Of a DNA stretch of 64,000 nucleotides, positions 1 to 9,160 are shown one piece after another. The stretch lies in NCBI GenBank assembly GCA_035566015.1, contig DATMRS010000022.1, positions 62,001 to 126,000 on the forward strand, given 5' to 3'. Positions within the stretch are counted from its first letter, which is position 1; each line of letters starts with the position of its first letter. The DNA is from DATMRS01 sp035566015 (GTDB lineage Bacteria; Pseudomonadota; Alphaproteobacteria; Sphingomonadales; Sphingomonadaceae). Under the pieces are notes generated by a model. That model ran no database searches. It saw nothing but the letters and a program-made list of their open reading frames with translations, and had not been told where the DNA came from. The position numbers and the translations under genes were made by a program.

Positions 1-1448
1 TGCCCAACGTGCCCCATTATGTCGCCGCCTATTTCGGAGCGTTGATGACGGGAGCGATCGTCGTCAATTTCTCGCCGCTCTACACCGTCGACGAATTGCA
101 TCACCAGGTCGAGGATTCGGGGACGAAGCTGCTCTTCACGCTCTCCGCCTCCGCGCTCCTGCCCAATGCGCTCGCGGTGATGGAGCGGGGCGGGATAGAG
201 CATCTTGTCGTCGGCTCGATCGCCGGCGCGTTGCCGCCGGGCAAGTCGCTCTTCTACCGCCTGTTCAGGGGCAAGGAGATTACACCCCGGCCGCAGGACC
301 CGCGCATTCTCGCTTTCTCGACGCTCATCTATAATGACGGGCTGTTCCCGCCGGTGCCGATCGATCCGGAGACGGACATTGCCCTCCTTCAATATACCGG
401 CGGGACGACGGGGACGCCCAAGGGCGCGATGCTCACCCACCAGGCGCTGACCGCCAATGCGCGCCAGATCGCGGCGGTGGATGCGCGTTCGGGCGTGGAG
501 GACCGGATCATCGGCGTCCTCCCGCTCTTCCACATTTTCGCCAACGCCGCCGTGCTCAATCGTACCGTCTTCGCCGGCGGCGAGATGGTGCTGCTGCCGC
601 GTTTCGACGCCGGGCAGGTGCTCGCCGCCGTTCGCCGGACGAAGGCGAGTGCGCTGCCGGGCGTGCCGACCATGTATCAGGCGCTGCTCGATCACCCGGC
701 GATCGGCAAGGCCGACCTCTCGTCGCTCCGCGTCTGCATATCGGGCGGCGCGCCGCTGCCGGCCGAGTTGAAGGAACGGTTCGAGACGGAGACGGGGGCG
801 AAGCTGGTCGAAGGCTATGGCCTCACCGAAAGCGGCATCGCCAGCGTCAATCCTTATGACGGGGAGAATCGCACCGGCACGATCGGCCAGCCGCTTCCAG
901 CCACCACGTTTCGCATCGTCGATCGCGACGATGCGACGCGGCCGGCGCCGGAGGGGGAGCCCGGCGAGATCGTCATCGCCGGCCCGCAGATCATGAAGGG
1001 CTATTGGAACCGGCCCGACAGCGACGCGAAGGTATTCGTGGAAGGGGGCCTGCGCACCGGCGATGTCGGACTGATCGACGAGCAGGGCTATATCCGTATC
1101 GTCGACCGGCTGAAGGACATGATCGCGGTGGGCGGCTTCAAGGTCTTTCCGAGCCAGGTGGAGGCGGTGCTCTATCGTCATCCCGCCGTGAAGGAAGCAC
1201 TTGTGATCGGCATCCCAGATTCCTATCGGGGGGAAAGCCCCAAGGCGTTCGTCACGCTGCGCGACGGCGAGAAGGCCGATGGAGAGGCGATCAGGGCCTG
1301 GCTCAATCCCCAGCTCGGCAAACATGAGCGCGTCGTCGCGGTCGAGATTCGCCTGAGCCTGCCCAAGACGCTGGTCGGCAAGCTCAGCCGCAAGGAATTG
1401 GTGGCGGAGGAGCGGGCGAAGGCGGCTGCCGCGACGACGCCGGCTTGA
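1..1448 (+). CDS. fadD: Long-chain fatty acid-CoA ligase (5' end outside window)
   Basis: Adenylate-forming enzyme that activates fatty acids to acyl-CoA through an acyl-AMP intermediate, the entry step of beta-oxidation. The frame is open from the first bases, so the N-terminus (roughly 80 residues by comparison with the usual ~560) lies upstream. Visible motifs: the P-loop YTGGTTGTPKG encoded near base 393, GYGLTES further on, the hinge RTGDVGLIDEQGY, and the C-terminal lysine region LVGKLSRKEL that completes the thioester half-reaction. The stop overlaps the possible TTG start of xseB. Substrate chain length cannot be read from the sequence; a related aryl- or medium-chain ligase is possible. 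Confidence 0.9.
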   Translation, partial: PNVPHYVAAYFGALMTGAIVVNFSPLYTVDELHHQVEDSGTKLLFTLSASALLPNALAVMERGGIEHLVVGSIAGALPPGKSLFYRLFRGKEITPRPQDPRILAFSTLIYNDGLFPPVPIDPETDIALLQYTGGTTGTPKGAMLTHQALTANARQIAAVDARSGVEDRIIGVLPLFHIFANAAVLNRTVFAGGEMVLLPRFDAGQVLAAVRRTKASALPGVPTMYQALLDHPAIGKADLSSLRVCISGGAPLPAELKERFETETGAKLVEGYGLTESGIASVNPYDGENRTGTIGQPLPATTFRIVDRDDATRPAPEGEPGEIVIAGPQIMKGYWNRPDSDAKVFVEGGLRTGDVGLIDEQGYIRIVDRLKDMIAVGGFKVFPSQVEAVLYRHPAVKEALVIGIPDSYRGESPKAFVTLRDGEKADGEAIRAWLNPQLGKHERVVAVEIRLSLPKTLVGKLSRKELVAEERAKAAAATTPA

Positions 1449-1480
1449 CCGGGCCCGCGCCGCCCGTCAAAAGCCCGGTC

Positions 1481-1729
1481 ATGGGGCAGGACGCGGACGC
1501 CATCACCGAGCTTTCCTTCGAGGACGCGTTGAAGCGGCTCGAGGCGATCGTGCAGAAACTGGAAAGCGGCGAGGCGTCGCTTGACGAATCGATCACGCTC
1601 TATGCCGAGGGCGATCGGCTGCGCGCGCAATGCGAGGCGCGGCTGGCGGCGGCGCAGGCGCGGATCGAGAAGATCACGCTGGGCGGCGACGGCAGGCCCA
1701 CCGGAACCCGCCCCTTCGATGCCGAATGA
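1481..1729 (+). CDS. xseB: Exodeoxyribonuclease VII small subunit
   Basis: Small subunit of exonuclease VII, which degrades single-stranded DNA in both directions together with XseA. The conserved core is seen as LSFEDALKRLEAIVQKLESG followed by a short helix with SLDESITLYAEGDRL. The ATG at 1481 gives 82 residues, the normal size; a TTG at 1445 would add 12 residues and overlap the ligase stop, but those residues (rich in Pro/Gly) look like non-coding leader. The 3' end overlaps the ispA start by 11 bases, and xseB next to ispA is a common bacterial arrangement. xseA is not in the window. Confidence 0.93.
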   Translation: MGQDADAITELSFEDALKRLEAIVQKLESGEASLDESITLYAEGDRLRAQCEARLAAAQARIEKITLGGDGRPTGTRPFDAE

Positions 1730-2642
1730 CGGCGTGACGGGCGCTGCCCCGTTCGGCCTCAAAACGGAACTCGATCGCATCGCGACCGAGATCGACCGAC
1801 ATTTCGACCTGCTGCTCGCGCTTACCGACGATCCGCGCCGCCGCCTTTATGAGGCGATGCGTCATGCCGCGATCGGGGGCGGCAAGCGGTTGCGACCCTT
1901 GCTTGTTCGTGCGGCCTGCGATCTTTTTCACGTCGATCGCGCGGCTTCCTCGCGTGTCGGCCTCGCGATCGAGTGCATCCATGTCTATTCGCTGATCCAC
2001 GACGATCTGCCCTGTATGGATGACGACGATCTCAGACGCGGCAAGCCGACGGTGCATCGCGCCTTCGACGAGGCGACGGCGGTGCTCGCCGGCGATGCGC
2101 TCCAGGCGCTCGCTTTCGAAGTGATCGCCGACGAGGCGACCCATGCCGATCCCTTCGTGCGCGGCGAACTGGCGCTGGCACTGGCACGCGCGGCGGGGGC
2201 GGGCGGCATGGCGGGCGGCCAGGCGATGGACCTCGCGGCCGAGAATGCCGCGGCCCCGTTCGATCTCGCCACCGTCACGCGCCTTCAACAACTGAAGACC
2301 GGGGCGCTGATCAGCTTCTGCCTTGAGGCCGGCGCGATCATGGGGCGCGTGCCGCCCGAGGGAAGGGGACGGCTGCGGGCCTATGCGCGCGACATCGGCC
2401 TTGCCTTCCAGATCGCCGACGATCTGATCGACGCCGAGGGCGACGCCGCGGTCGCCGGCAAGGCGGTGGGCAAGGATGCGGCGGCGGGCAAGGCGACCTT
2501 CGTCTCGCTGCTCGGCCTCGATCGGGCACGGGCGCAGGCGACATTGCTGGTCGATCAGGCGATCGATCATCTCCAGGTCTATGGGGCGGAGGCCGCCTTG
2601 CTGCGCGCCATCGCCCGCTACATCGTCGAGAGGGAAAGCTGA
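1719..2642 (+). CDS. ispA: Polyprenyl (farnesyl) diphosphate synthase
   Basis: Short-chain trans-prenyltransferase that condenses DMAPP/GPP with IPP to farnesyl diphosphate for quinone, hopanoid and carotenoid synthesis. The first aspartate-rich motif DDLPCMD is at residues 95-101, preceded by GGGKRLRP (IPP-binding, about 53-60); the second, DDLIDAEGD, is near residue 235. The ATG at 1719 gives 307 residues and aligns with the family start. A longer reading to 1581 only translates xseB in another frame and is rich in Arg. The stop shares one base with the coaD start, so xseB-ispA-coaD are probably one transcript. Confidence 0.93.
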   Translation: MPNDGVTGAAPFGLKTELDRIATEIDRHFDLLLALTDDPRRRLYEAMRHAAIGGGKRLRPLLVRAACDLFHVDRAASSRVGLAIECIHVYSLIHDDLPCMDDDDLRRGKPTVHRAFDEATAVLAGDALQALAFEVIADEATHADPFVRGELALALARAAGAGGMAGGQAMDLAAENAAAPFDLATVTRLQQLKTGALISFCLEAGAIMGRVPPEGRGRLRAYARDIGLAFQIADDLIDAEGDAAVAGKAVGKDAAAGKATFVSLLGLDRARAQATLLVDQAIDHLQVYGAEAALLRAIARYIVERES

Positions 2643-3145
2643 TGGAGCGGATCGGCGTCTATCCGGGCACGTTCGACCCCGTCACGCTCGGCCATCTCGA
2701 TATCATCCGGCGGGGCGCGAAGCTGGTCGACCGGCTGGTGATCGGCGTCACGACCAATCCCTCCAAATCGCCGATGTTCACGGTGGAGGAGCGGGTGGCG
2801 ATGGTCCGGCGCGAGGCGGCGGCGGTGGACGGATCGATCGAGGTCGTCACTTTCGATTCGCTGCTGATGGACTTTGCCGAACGCGAGCGGGCGACGGTGA
2901 TCGTGCGGGGCTTACGCGCGGTCGCCGATTTCGAATATGAATATCAGATGGCGGGGATGAACCAGCAGCTCAACAACCGAATCGAAACCGTCTTCCTGAT
3001 GGCCGATGTCGCGTTGCAGCCGATCGCCTCGCGTCTGGTCAAGGAAATCGCGCTCTATGGCGGGGCGATCCATCGCTTCGTGCCGCCGTCGGTTGCCGAG
3101 GAGGTGCGCGCGCGGGTGGCGACGCTCGGGCGCCGGGGGCAGTGA
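2642..3145 (+). CDS. coaD: Phosphopantetheine adenylyltransferase
   Basis: Penultimate step of coenzyme A synthesis: transfer of AMP from ATP to 4'-phosphopantetheine. The nucleotidyltransferase signature YPGTFDPVTLGH stands at residues 8-19 with the T/HxGH-type motif TLGH; the C-terminal ATP-binding segment reads IASRLVKEIALYGG. The length of 167 residues is normal. The start overlaps the ispA stop (TGATG), indicating translational coupling. Confidence 0.96.
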   Translation: MERIGVYPGTFDPVTLGHLDIIRRGAKLVDRLVIGVTTNPSKSPMFTVEERVAMVRREAAAVDGSIEVVTFDSLLMDFAERERATVIVRGLRAVADFEYEYQMAGMNQQLNNRIETVFLMADVALQPIASRLVKEIALYGGAIHRFVPPSVAEEVRARVATLGRRGQ

Positions 3146-3205
3146 GTATAGAGCAGGGCACAGGGACGGACGCCACGCGTCCGGCCGGGGAGAGTTGGTG
3201 AATCC

Positions 3206-3895
3206 ATGCGTTTGAAGATTCTTGTGGCCGCCATGGCGGGCCTTTTCATGGGCACCGGCGCACTGGCGCAGCAGACCACCACCGGCCCCACCGGGCTTGC
3301 CGAACCGGCCGTTCCGCTCGTCGCGGCCGCGGCGCCGGCGGTCGCGCCTGCACCGACGCTCGATCCGGCCAACATCCTCGACCTCGATCTGTCGGACGGC
3401 GGGCGTGTCCGCATCTTGCTGCGGCCCGACAAGGCGCCTCTCAGCGTCGAACGGATCAAGACGTTGGTGCGGCGCGGCTTCTATAACGGCCTCACCTTCC
3501 ATCGCGTTATCGAAGGCTTCATGGCGCAGGGCGGCGATCCCAAGGGCGACGGCAGCGGCGGTTCCGACCTGCCCGACCTGAAGGCCGAGTTCAACGATCT
3601 GCCCTTCGTGCGCGGCACGGTGGCGATGGCGCGCACCAGCAAGCCCGATACGGCAAACAGCCAGTTCTTCATCATGTTCATGCCCAATTTCGTCCTGGAC
3701 GAGAAATATACCGCCGTCGGGCGGGTGATTTCAGGCATGGCTTATGTCGACGCCATTCATCGGGGCGAGCCGCCGGCCGATCCGACGCGTATCCTGCACG
3801 CCGGGATCGAGGGCGACGGCAATGTCCCGCCGCCGCCGGCCGGCCCCGTGGAAGCGCCTGCCGCCCCCAAGCCCACACCCGCGCCCGCACTCTGA
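3206..3895 (+). CDS. Periplasmic cyclophilin-type peptidyl-prolyl isomerase
   Basis: Accelerates cis-trans isomerisation of X-Pro bonds in exported proteins. An N-terminal signal peptide is clear (MRLKILVAAMAGLFMGTGALA, then Q), followed by a Pro/Ala-rich linker and a cyclophilin domain from about residue 50. Active-site segments seen are FHRVIEGFMAQGGD and NSQFFIMF. The C-terminal 25 residues are again Pro/Ala-rich. It is 17 bases upstream of queA and about 60 bases after coaD. Slightly longer than minimal bacterial cyclophilins because of both low-complexity tails. Cleaved export to the periplasm is inferred from the signal peptide. Confidence 0.93.
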   Translation: MRLKILVAAMAGLFMGTGALAQQTTTGPTGLAEPAVPLVAAAAPAVAPAPTLDPANILDLDLSDGGRVRILLRPDKAPLSVERIKTLVRRGFYNGLTFHRVIEGFMAQGGDPKGDGSGGSDLPDLKAEFNDLPFVRGTVAMARTSKPDTANSQFFIMFMPNFVLDEKYTAVGRVISGMAYVDAIHRGEPPADPTRILHAGIEGDGNVPPPPAGPVEAPAAPKPTPAPAL

Positions 3896-3912
3896 CCAAG
3901 GGAGCCGGCCCG

Positions 3913-4953
3913 ATGCGGGTCGATCTGTTCGATTTCAATCTTCCGGCCGACCGCATCGCGCTGCGCCCCGCCTCGCCGCGTGACGCCGCGCGCCTGCTGC
4001 TGGTAAATGATGCGGGCCTGGCGGATCATATTGCGCGCGATCTGCCCGATCTGCTGCGACCGGGCGACATGCTCGTCTTCAACGACACGCGCGTCATTCC
4101 CGCCCAGCTTGAGGGCCGCCGGGGCGAGGCGCGGATCGGCGCGACGCTCCACAAGCGCGAAGGGCCGCGCACCTGGCGGGCCTTCCTGCGCAATGCGAAG
4201 CGGGTGCGCGAGGGCGATCGGATCGATTTCGGGCAGGACGTTGCGGCGCTGGCGAGTGAACGGGGCACCGACGGCAGCCTGCTACTGACCTTCGAAGGCG
4301 ACGAGCCGGTCGAGCTGCTGCTGGAGCGGGCGGGGCGGATGCCGCTGCCGCCCTATATCGCGGGCAAGCGGCCCGCCGATGCGCGCGATGCCGAGGATTA
4401 TCAGACGATGTTCGCGCGCGAGGAGGGGGCGGTCGCCGCGCCTACCGCCGCGCTGCATTTTACGCCCGCGCTCATGGATGCGCTCGCCGCGCGCGGGGTC
4501 GGGCAGGCGATGCTCACCCTCCATGTCGGCGCGGGGACCTTCCTGCCGGTCAAGGCCGACGACACCGACGCGCATCGGATGCACGCCGAGTGGGGCCGCA
4601 TCGATGCCGCAACCGCAGACCGGCTTAATGCCACGCGCGCCGCCGGCGGGCGGGTGATCGCCGTCGGCACGACGAGCCTGCGCCTGCTGGAGAGCGCCGC
4701 ACGCGAGGACGGCACCATCGCGCCGTTCGAGGGGGACACGGCGATTTTCATCACGCCGGGCTACCGCTTCCGGGCGATCGGCGGGCTGATGACCAATTTC
4801 CATTTGCCGCGCTCGACATTGTTCATGCTCGTCTCGGCGCTGATGGGGCTCGATCGGATGCAGGCGGCCTATGCCCATGCGATCGCGGCCGGCTACCGTT
4901 TCTACAGCTATGGCGATGCCAGCCTGCTGCTGCCGGGTGACGCCGGGGCTTGA
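3913..4953 (+). CDS. queA: S-adenosylmethionine:tRNA ribosyltransferase-isomerase
   Basis: Transfers and isomerises the ribosyl moiety of SAM onto 7-aminomethyl-7-deazaguanine in tRNA to form epoxyqueuosine. The N-terminus MRVDLFDFNLPADRIALRP and the internal blocks FNDTRVIPAQL, RMPLPPYI and LHVGAGTFLPVK are hallmark QueA segments. 346 residues is the usual length. The second queuosine gene of the window, tgt, is about 0.9 kb downstream, separated by an exporter gene and an opposite-strand gene. No preQ1 riboswitch is apparent before it. Confidence 0.97.
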   Translation: MRVDLFDFNLPADRIALRPASPRDAARLLLVNDAGLADHIARDLPDLLRPGDMLVFNDTRVIPAQLEGRRGEARIGATLHKREGPRTWRAFLRNAKRVREGDRIDFGQDVAALASERGTDGSLLLTFEGDEPVELLLERAGRMPLPPYIAGKRPADARDAEDYQTMFAREEGAVAAPTAALHFTPALMDALAARGVGQAMLTLHVGAGTFLPVKADDTDAHRMHAEWGRIDAATADRLNATRAAGGRVIAVGTTSLRLLESAAREDGTIAPFEGDTAIFITPGYRFRAIGGLMTNFHLPRSTLFMLVSALMGLDRMQAAYAHAIAAGYRFYSYGDASLLLPGDAGA

Positions 4954-5057
4954 AAAGGCGCGTCCGCGCGGGCAAAGGCGCGGCGTCCTTCGCGCGATGG
5001 CCTCTTTCGGGTTTCCGGCCGCCGCCTTTTCCTGACGAGCCCGGCAGGAGTCACCCG

Positions 5058-5378
5058 ATGGCCTGGGCCTATCTCGGCATCGCCGTCTTCACCGAAATCG
5101 TCTGGGCGCTGAGCCTGAAATGGGCGGCGCTGCGCGGCACCTGGCAGGCATCGAGCGTGCCGATCGTGCTCAGCTTCGTGAATATGGGATTGCTGGCGCT
5201 GGCGATGCGCGGCCTGCCGACGGGCACCGCCTATGCTGTCTGGACCGGATTGGGCGCGGTGGGCGTCATCCTGTTCGGCGCGCTCCTGTTCCACGACAAG
5301 ATCAGCCCGGTCCAGATCGGCTTCATGGCGATGATCGTGGTTGGGGTCGTCGGCACAAAATTGTTCGCGCCGGGCTGA
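5058..5378 (+). CDS. sugE: SMR-family exporter, SugE/Gdx subtype
   Basis: Small four-helix inner-membrane transporter of 106 residues working as an antiparallel dimer. The conserved membrane glutamate is in FTEIVWALSLKW (about residues 11-22) and the segment GTAYAVWTGLGAVGVILFG matches the SugE/Gdx subgroup, whose members export guanidinium, rather than the EmrE/Qac subgroup. The ATG at 5058 is preceded by GGCAGGAG; a longer reading from 4950 adds non-membrane residues. Guanidinium as substrate is an inference from subgroup motifs. The 104-base leader showed no convincing guanidine riboswitch. Confidence 0.88.
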   Translation: MAWAYLGIAVFTEIVWALSLKWAALRGTWQASSVPIVLSFVNMGLLALAMRGLPTGTAYAVWTGLGAVGVILFGALLFHDKISPVQIGFMAMIVVGVVGTKLFAPG

Positions 5379-5387
5379 TCTGCGCCA

Positions 5388-5738
5388 CTACAGGTTCGCG
5401 CCGTCGACGGGATGGAGCGCCAGCTCGTCGAGGTCGATCGACGGCACGCAGCGCAGATTGATCGCGCGCACCGCCGATCCATCGGGATTCTGCCCTTCCG
5501 CGAACGCCTCGGTTCCGCATGTTTCGCAGAAGCGATGCGCGATCTTGTGGGTGTTGAAGAGATAGGTGCGCAGCGCGTCCGCCCCCTTGTCCAGCCGGAA
5601 TTGCTCCGCCGGAAAGAAAGCCAGCAGGAAACCCTTCCGCCGGCAATGCGAACAATTGCACGCGATCGCCGTCGTCGGCGCCTCTGCCTCGACCGTGAAC
5701 GATACCGCGCCGCAGTGGCAGCTTCCTTCGAACGCCAT
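5388..5738 (-). CDS. GFA/CENP-V domain protein
   Basis: Zinc-containing protein of the glutathione-dependent formaldehyde-activating (Gfa/CENP-V) fold, 116 residues. Cysteine pairs expected to bind zinc are visible as GSCHCGAV, CNCSHCRRKG and FCETCGTEAF. The start at 5738 is preceded by CGGAGAAG; an upstream ATG at 5801 adds 21 non-conserved residues. It converges on the sugE gene with a gap of 9 bases. Most members of the family have no proven activity, so formaldehyde detoxification should not be assumed. Confidence 0.87.
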   Translation of the reverse strand: MAFEGSCHCGAVSFTVEAEAPTTAIACNCSHCRRKGFLLAFFPAEQFRLDKGADALRTYLFNTHKIAHRFCETCGTEAFAEGQNPDGSAVRAINLRCVPSIDLDELALHPVDGANL

Positions 5739-5830
5739 TGTACTTCTCCGGTTTTGATGGATCTCGCGGCCTGTCATGCGGCCTTTCGGCGGGCTCGACA
5801 AGCGGCGGGACAGGCGGCAAGGGGCGGGGG

Positions 5831-6979
5831 ATGAGCATTCCCCCGCGTTTCGCCTTTTCCATCCACGCGACCGACGGCGCCGCGCGCACCGGCACGATCG
5901 CGATGCGGCGCGGCGAAATACGAACGCCCGCCTTCATGCCGGTGGGCACCGCCGCGACTGTCAAGGGGATGAAGCCTGCCGATGTGCGCGCGACCGGCGC
6001 CGACATCATTCTTGGCAACACCTATCATCTGATGTTGCGTCCCGGCGCGGAACGGGTGGCGCGTCTGGGCGGATTGCACGGTTTCATGCGCTGGGAACGG
6101 CCGATCCTCACCGACAGCGGCGGCTATCAGGTGATGAGCCTGTCCGCGCTGACGAAGCATTCGGAGGAGGGCGTCGCCTTCAAGAGCCATCTCGACGGAT
6201 CGCGCCACATGCTCTCGCCCGAGCGGTCGATGGAGATACAGCGGCTGTTGGGATCGGACATCGTCATGGCGTTCGACGAGTGCACGCCCTTTCCCGCGAC
6301 TCCCGAGCGCGCGGCGCAATCGATGGAGCGATCGATGCGCTGGGCGCGGCGATCGCGCGAGGCGTTCGACGAGGGGGCTGAGCATGCGGCGAACGCGGCG
6401 CTGTTCGGTATCCAGCAGGGATCAATGGCCGAGGATCTGCGCCGCGCCTCGGCCGAAGCGCTGATCGATATCGGCTTCGACGGCTATGCGGTGGGCGGCC
6501 TCGCGGTGGGAGAGGGGCAGGAGGAGATGTTCCGCGTCCTCGATTTCGCGCCCGCCATGCTGCCGGTCGACAAGCCCCGCTATCTGATGGGGGTAGGCAA
6601 GCCCGATGATATCGTCGGCGCGGTGGTGCGCGGCATCGACATGTTCGATTGCGTGCTGCCCACTCGCTCAGGCCGAAACGGCCAGGCCTTCACGCGCGAC
6701 GGGCCGCTCAATATACGCAACGCCCGCTTTGCCGAGGACACCGGCCCGCTTGATGCCGACTGCGCCTGCCCCGTCTGCATGCAGTGGAGCCGCGCCTACC
6801 TCCACCATCTGGTGCGCGCGGGTGAGATGCTCGGCGCGATGCTGATGACCGAGCACAACCTGCATTTTTATCAGGACCTGATGGCGGGCCTGCGAACGGC
6901 CATCGTGGAAAAGCGGCTTGCGACTCATGCGGCGGCCTTTGTCGAACGCTATCGCGGCGGAAAGCGGCGCGGCGCATAA
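5831..6979 (+). CDS. tgt: tRNA-guanine transglycosylase
   Basis: Exchanges guanine-34 of GUN-anticodon tRNAs for preQ1 in queuosine synthesis. Catalytic segments are ILTDSGGYQVMSLS with the general-base aspartate, and DCVLPTRSGRNGQAFT containing the nucleophile aspartate region; zinc ligands are in DCACPVCMQW plus a histidine about 25 residues later. Start at ATG 5831 gives 382 residues and the family N-terminus FAFSIHATDGAARTG; the upstream in-frame ATG at 5738 lies inside the divergent GFA start and is unlikely. Functional partner of queA in this window. Confidence 0.96.
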   Translation: MSIPPRFAFSIHATDGAARTGTIAMRRGEIRTPAFMPVGTAATVKGMKPADVRATGADIILGNTYHLMLRPGAERVARLGGLHGFMRWERPILTDSGGYQVMSLSALTKHSEEGVAFKSHLDGSRHMLSPERSMEIQRLLGSDIVMAFDECTPFPATPERAAQSMERSMRWARRSREAFDEGAEHAANAALFGIQQGSMAEDLRRASAEALIDIGFDGYAVGGLAVGEGQEEMFRVLDFAPAMLPVDKPRYLMGVGKPDDIVGAVVRGIDMFDCVLPTRSGRNGQAFTRDGPLNIRNARFAEDTGPLDADCACPVCMQWSRAYLHHLVRAGEMLGAMLMTEHNLHFYQDLMAGLRTAIVEKRLATHAAAFVERYRGGKRRGA

Positions 6980-7029
6980 CAGGCATTTCAGATATTTCTT
7001 TTTGGCTGACTTTGCGCTAGGGTCAGCTT

Positions 7030-7485
7030 ATGCAAGACGATCCGTCCTCGACCGCTTCGCCCCACGCGCAGGCTGCGCGCGAGGCCAAGCGCATGGAAGC
7101 CGCCGAACTGGGGATTGACGACCTGTTCGTGTCGCGCCTCGTCGACGATTTTTATGGCCGCGTCCGCGACGATGACGCACTCGGCCCCATCTTCAACAGT
7201 CGGGTGAAGGATTGGGATGCGCATCTCGGCCAGATGAAGCGTTTCTGGCGCTCGATCCTGTTCAGCACGGGCGAGTTTTTCGGCAATCCGATGCTGAAGC
7301 ATATGATGATCCCGGAAATCGACCGGGCGCTGTTCGACCGCTGGCTGTCGCTGTTCGGCGACACGCTCGACACGCTGGGCGACGCCGACGCGCGCGAGCA
7401 TGTCCATAGCCGCGCGCGGATGATCGCGGGCAGCCTGCTGAATGGCGTCGAATCCTTCCGAAGGAGCCACGCCGCGAGCGCCTAG
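7030..7485 (+). CDS. Group III truncated hemoglobin
   Basis: Small heme protein of 151 residues with a 2-over-2 globin fold. The pattern DDFYGRVRDD, GPIFNSRV, FWRSILFSTGEFFGNPM and then H-x(10)-LFDRWLSLF is typical of group III truncated globins. The first ~25 residues are a polar extension. Members of this group have been linked to microaerobic respiration or nitric oxide handling, but no partner is adjacent here to choose between these. It stands alone 50 bases after tgt on the same strand. Confidence 0.85.
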   Translation: MQDDPSSTASPHAQAAREAKRMEAAELGIDDLFVSRLVDDFYGRVRDDDALGPIFNSRVKDWDAHLGQMKRFWRSILFSTGEFFGNPMLKHMMIPEIDRALFDRWLSLFGDTLDTLGDADAREHVHSRARMIAGSLLNGVESFRRSHAASA

Positions 7486-7610
7486 GATCGTCTGTTCGAC
7501 GTCCGGCAATCAAAGGTTATGAGCCTCCCTGCGATCGGCGGCCTTCACGCAGCCTCGGCCGGCGACACCCGCGCGGGCGTCAGCCCCTCGGCGCCGATTA
7601 GGCCGCAAAT

Positions 7611-7642
7611 GAAAAGGGGCGGCCGGATTGTCCGACCGCCCC
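7611..7642 (-). terminator. Rho-independent terminator of the exported repeat protein gene
   Basis: Inverted repeat with arms GGGGCGG (7616-7622) and CCGCCCC (7636-7642), with a second inner stem CGGA/TCCG around a TTG loop. Read on the minus strand it is followed by TTTTC, a usable U-tract, 25 bases after the stop of the minus-strand gene. On the plus strand the hairpin is followed by a poorer GTCTTT, so it may also serve the globin gene weakly. Confidence 0.8.
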
Positions 7643-7666
7643 GTCTTTCACATCGTTGTCGCCGGT

Positions 7667-8953
7667 TCAGGATGCAGGCTGAGCGGCGGGTGCTGCGGCT
7701 GGCGCGGCGGCGGCCGGGGCGACCGTCGAGGGGTGGTCGAGCCAGACCTGCCAATATTTGGCAAGGCCTGAGCGTGCGCCCGTGATCTTCGAGAAGGCTT
7801 CCTTGGCGCCTGCGGTGTCGCCCGAGCGGGCGAGCGCCATGCCGAGGCGGGTGTTCACCACATTGGCATCGACCCCGCCCTTCTGGAGCGCCATGCGATA
7901 GAGGTCGATCGCCTTCTGCCACTCGCCATAGCCGAGATAGGAATCGGCGGTGACGAAGGCCGACTTGCCGGTGGGCGATTTGGCGGCGGCGGCGGCGGCG
8001 CCAGGAAGATCGGCCTTGTCGGCGGCGACACGTTGCGACGCGCGGTCGAGCATCATCTTGGTATTGCTGCCGGCCGATGCCTTCAGGAAGCCCTTGGCGA
8101 TGCCTTCGTCGATGACGGCCTTCGCCTCACCCGGATATTTCAGGTAAAGTTGCTCGGCGTAGCTGTAATAATCCGACTCGCCCTTCAATGCGCCGATGGT
8201 GCGCAGCAGGCGATAGATGTCGAGTTCCTGATCGGCGTCGACATGGTTGAGGTCGCGATAGGTGATGAGCGAATCGCGCCAATTGTCGATCGTCGGATAA
8301 TCCTGCAGCCAGGAGAGCGTCAGCGCCTGGACCTGCGGGGCGAGCTTCGCCTTGTAGCCGATCGCGATGCCGCGGCCGTAATAATCGGACGGCAGCTTCT
8401 GGCCCGCTGCCTTCTGCGCGGCGGCAGCTTTCACCAGCACGTCGACCGCGCCGGCGGGATTGCCGTTGTTTTCCTTGGATTCGGCGTCGAGCGCATACGC
8501 CTCGATCGGCGCGCCACCGAGTTTGATCGATTGGTCGAGCAGCGTTTCGGCGCGCTTATAATCCTTCGCCTGGTAGGCAAGATTGCCCGCGACGAGATAG
8601 AATTGCGCCTGCTTCGCCGGCTCCACCTTGCCGCTTGCCAGCATGCCTTCGATCGCCTGCGATTGCTTCGCCTGATCGTTGGTGCCGCGCGCGATGTCGT
8701 AAAGCACCGAATTGGCGACATATTTGTCGTCGGGCGTCGATGAGGCGGCGAGCGCTTCATCGATCTTGGCCTGGGCGGTGGCCCAATCCTGCTTCTTCAC
8801 CGCTTCCTGCGCGGCGCTGACGGATTCGCGCACGCCCTTGGAGATGTTGAAGCTCGGCGCCTTGTCCTTGGCCATTGCCGGCATGGCCCCGCCCATCGCG
8901 ATCCCGCCGAACGCGAGTGCCGCGCCCAGCGCGACCGTGGATACGAATTTCAT
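7667..8953 (-). CDS. Exported TPR-like repeat protein of unknown function
   Basis: 428-residue protein with an N-terminal signal peptide (MKFVSTVALGAALAFGG..., Ala-rich, cleavage near AMAKD). The body is almost entirely amphipathic helix pairs with TPR-like spacing, for example KQDWATAQAKIDEALAAS, AKDYKRAETLLDQSIKLG and YGEWQKAIDLYRMALQKG. The tail is an Ala/Pro run. A strong AGGAGGAGG precedes the ATG at 8953, which settles the start although the frame stays open to 10027. The location is probably periplasmic, where it may scaffold protein contacts; there is no enzymatic motif and no named family that I recognise. Confidence 0.82.
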   Translation of the reverse strand: MKFVSTVALGAALAFGGIAMGGAMPAMAKDKAPSFNISKGVRESVSAAQEAVKKQDWATAQAKIDEALAASSTPDDKYVANSVLYDIARGTNDQAKQSQAIEGMLASGKVEPAKQAQFYLVAGNLAYQAKDYKRAETLLDQSIKLGGAPIEAYALDAESKENNGNPAGAVDVLVKAAAAQKAAGQKLPSDYYGRGIAIGYKAKLAPQVQALTLSWLQDYPTIDNWRDSLITYRDLNHVDADQELDIYRLLRTIGALKGESDYYSYAEQLYLKYPGEAKAVIDEGIAKGFLKASAGSNTKMMLDRASQRVAADKADLPGAAAAAAKSPTGKSAFVTADSYLGYGEWQKAIDLYRMALQKGGVDANVVNTRLGMALARSGDTAGAKEAFSKITGARSGLAKYWQVWLDHPSTVAPAAAAPAAAPAAQPAS

Positions 8954-9160
8954 TCTCAAGCCTCCTCCTGGCGTCGCAAGGACCGCCTTCGCAGCGTGAC
9001 TATCGCCTGGCGGGATAGCGCACAAGCCGATCACGGCGCGGCGAAACCCCGGTTGACCGCCCGAATGGCGTCCATGGCGTGAACATTTGTTGAACCATTT
9101 GGTGCCGTCCTGCCTCGCGGCCCTTTGACCCCGTGCGCCAGGCTGGCTAGGCAGCGCGCG

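Noticed and set aside
4954..5057. Guanidine riboswitch before the SugE/Gdx-like gene
   Set aside because: Looked for paired ACGR-loop hairpins; only one GACGAG-like loop can be drawn and no second one, so support is insufficient.
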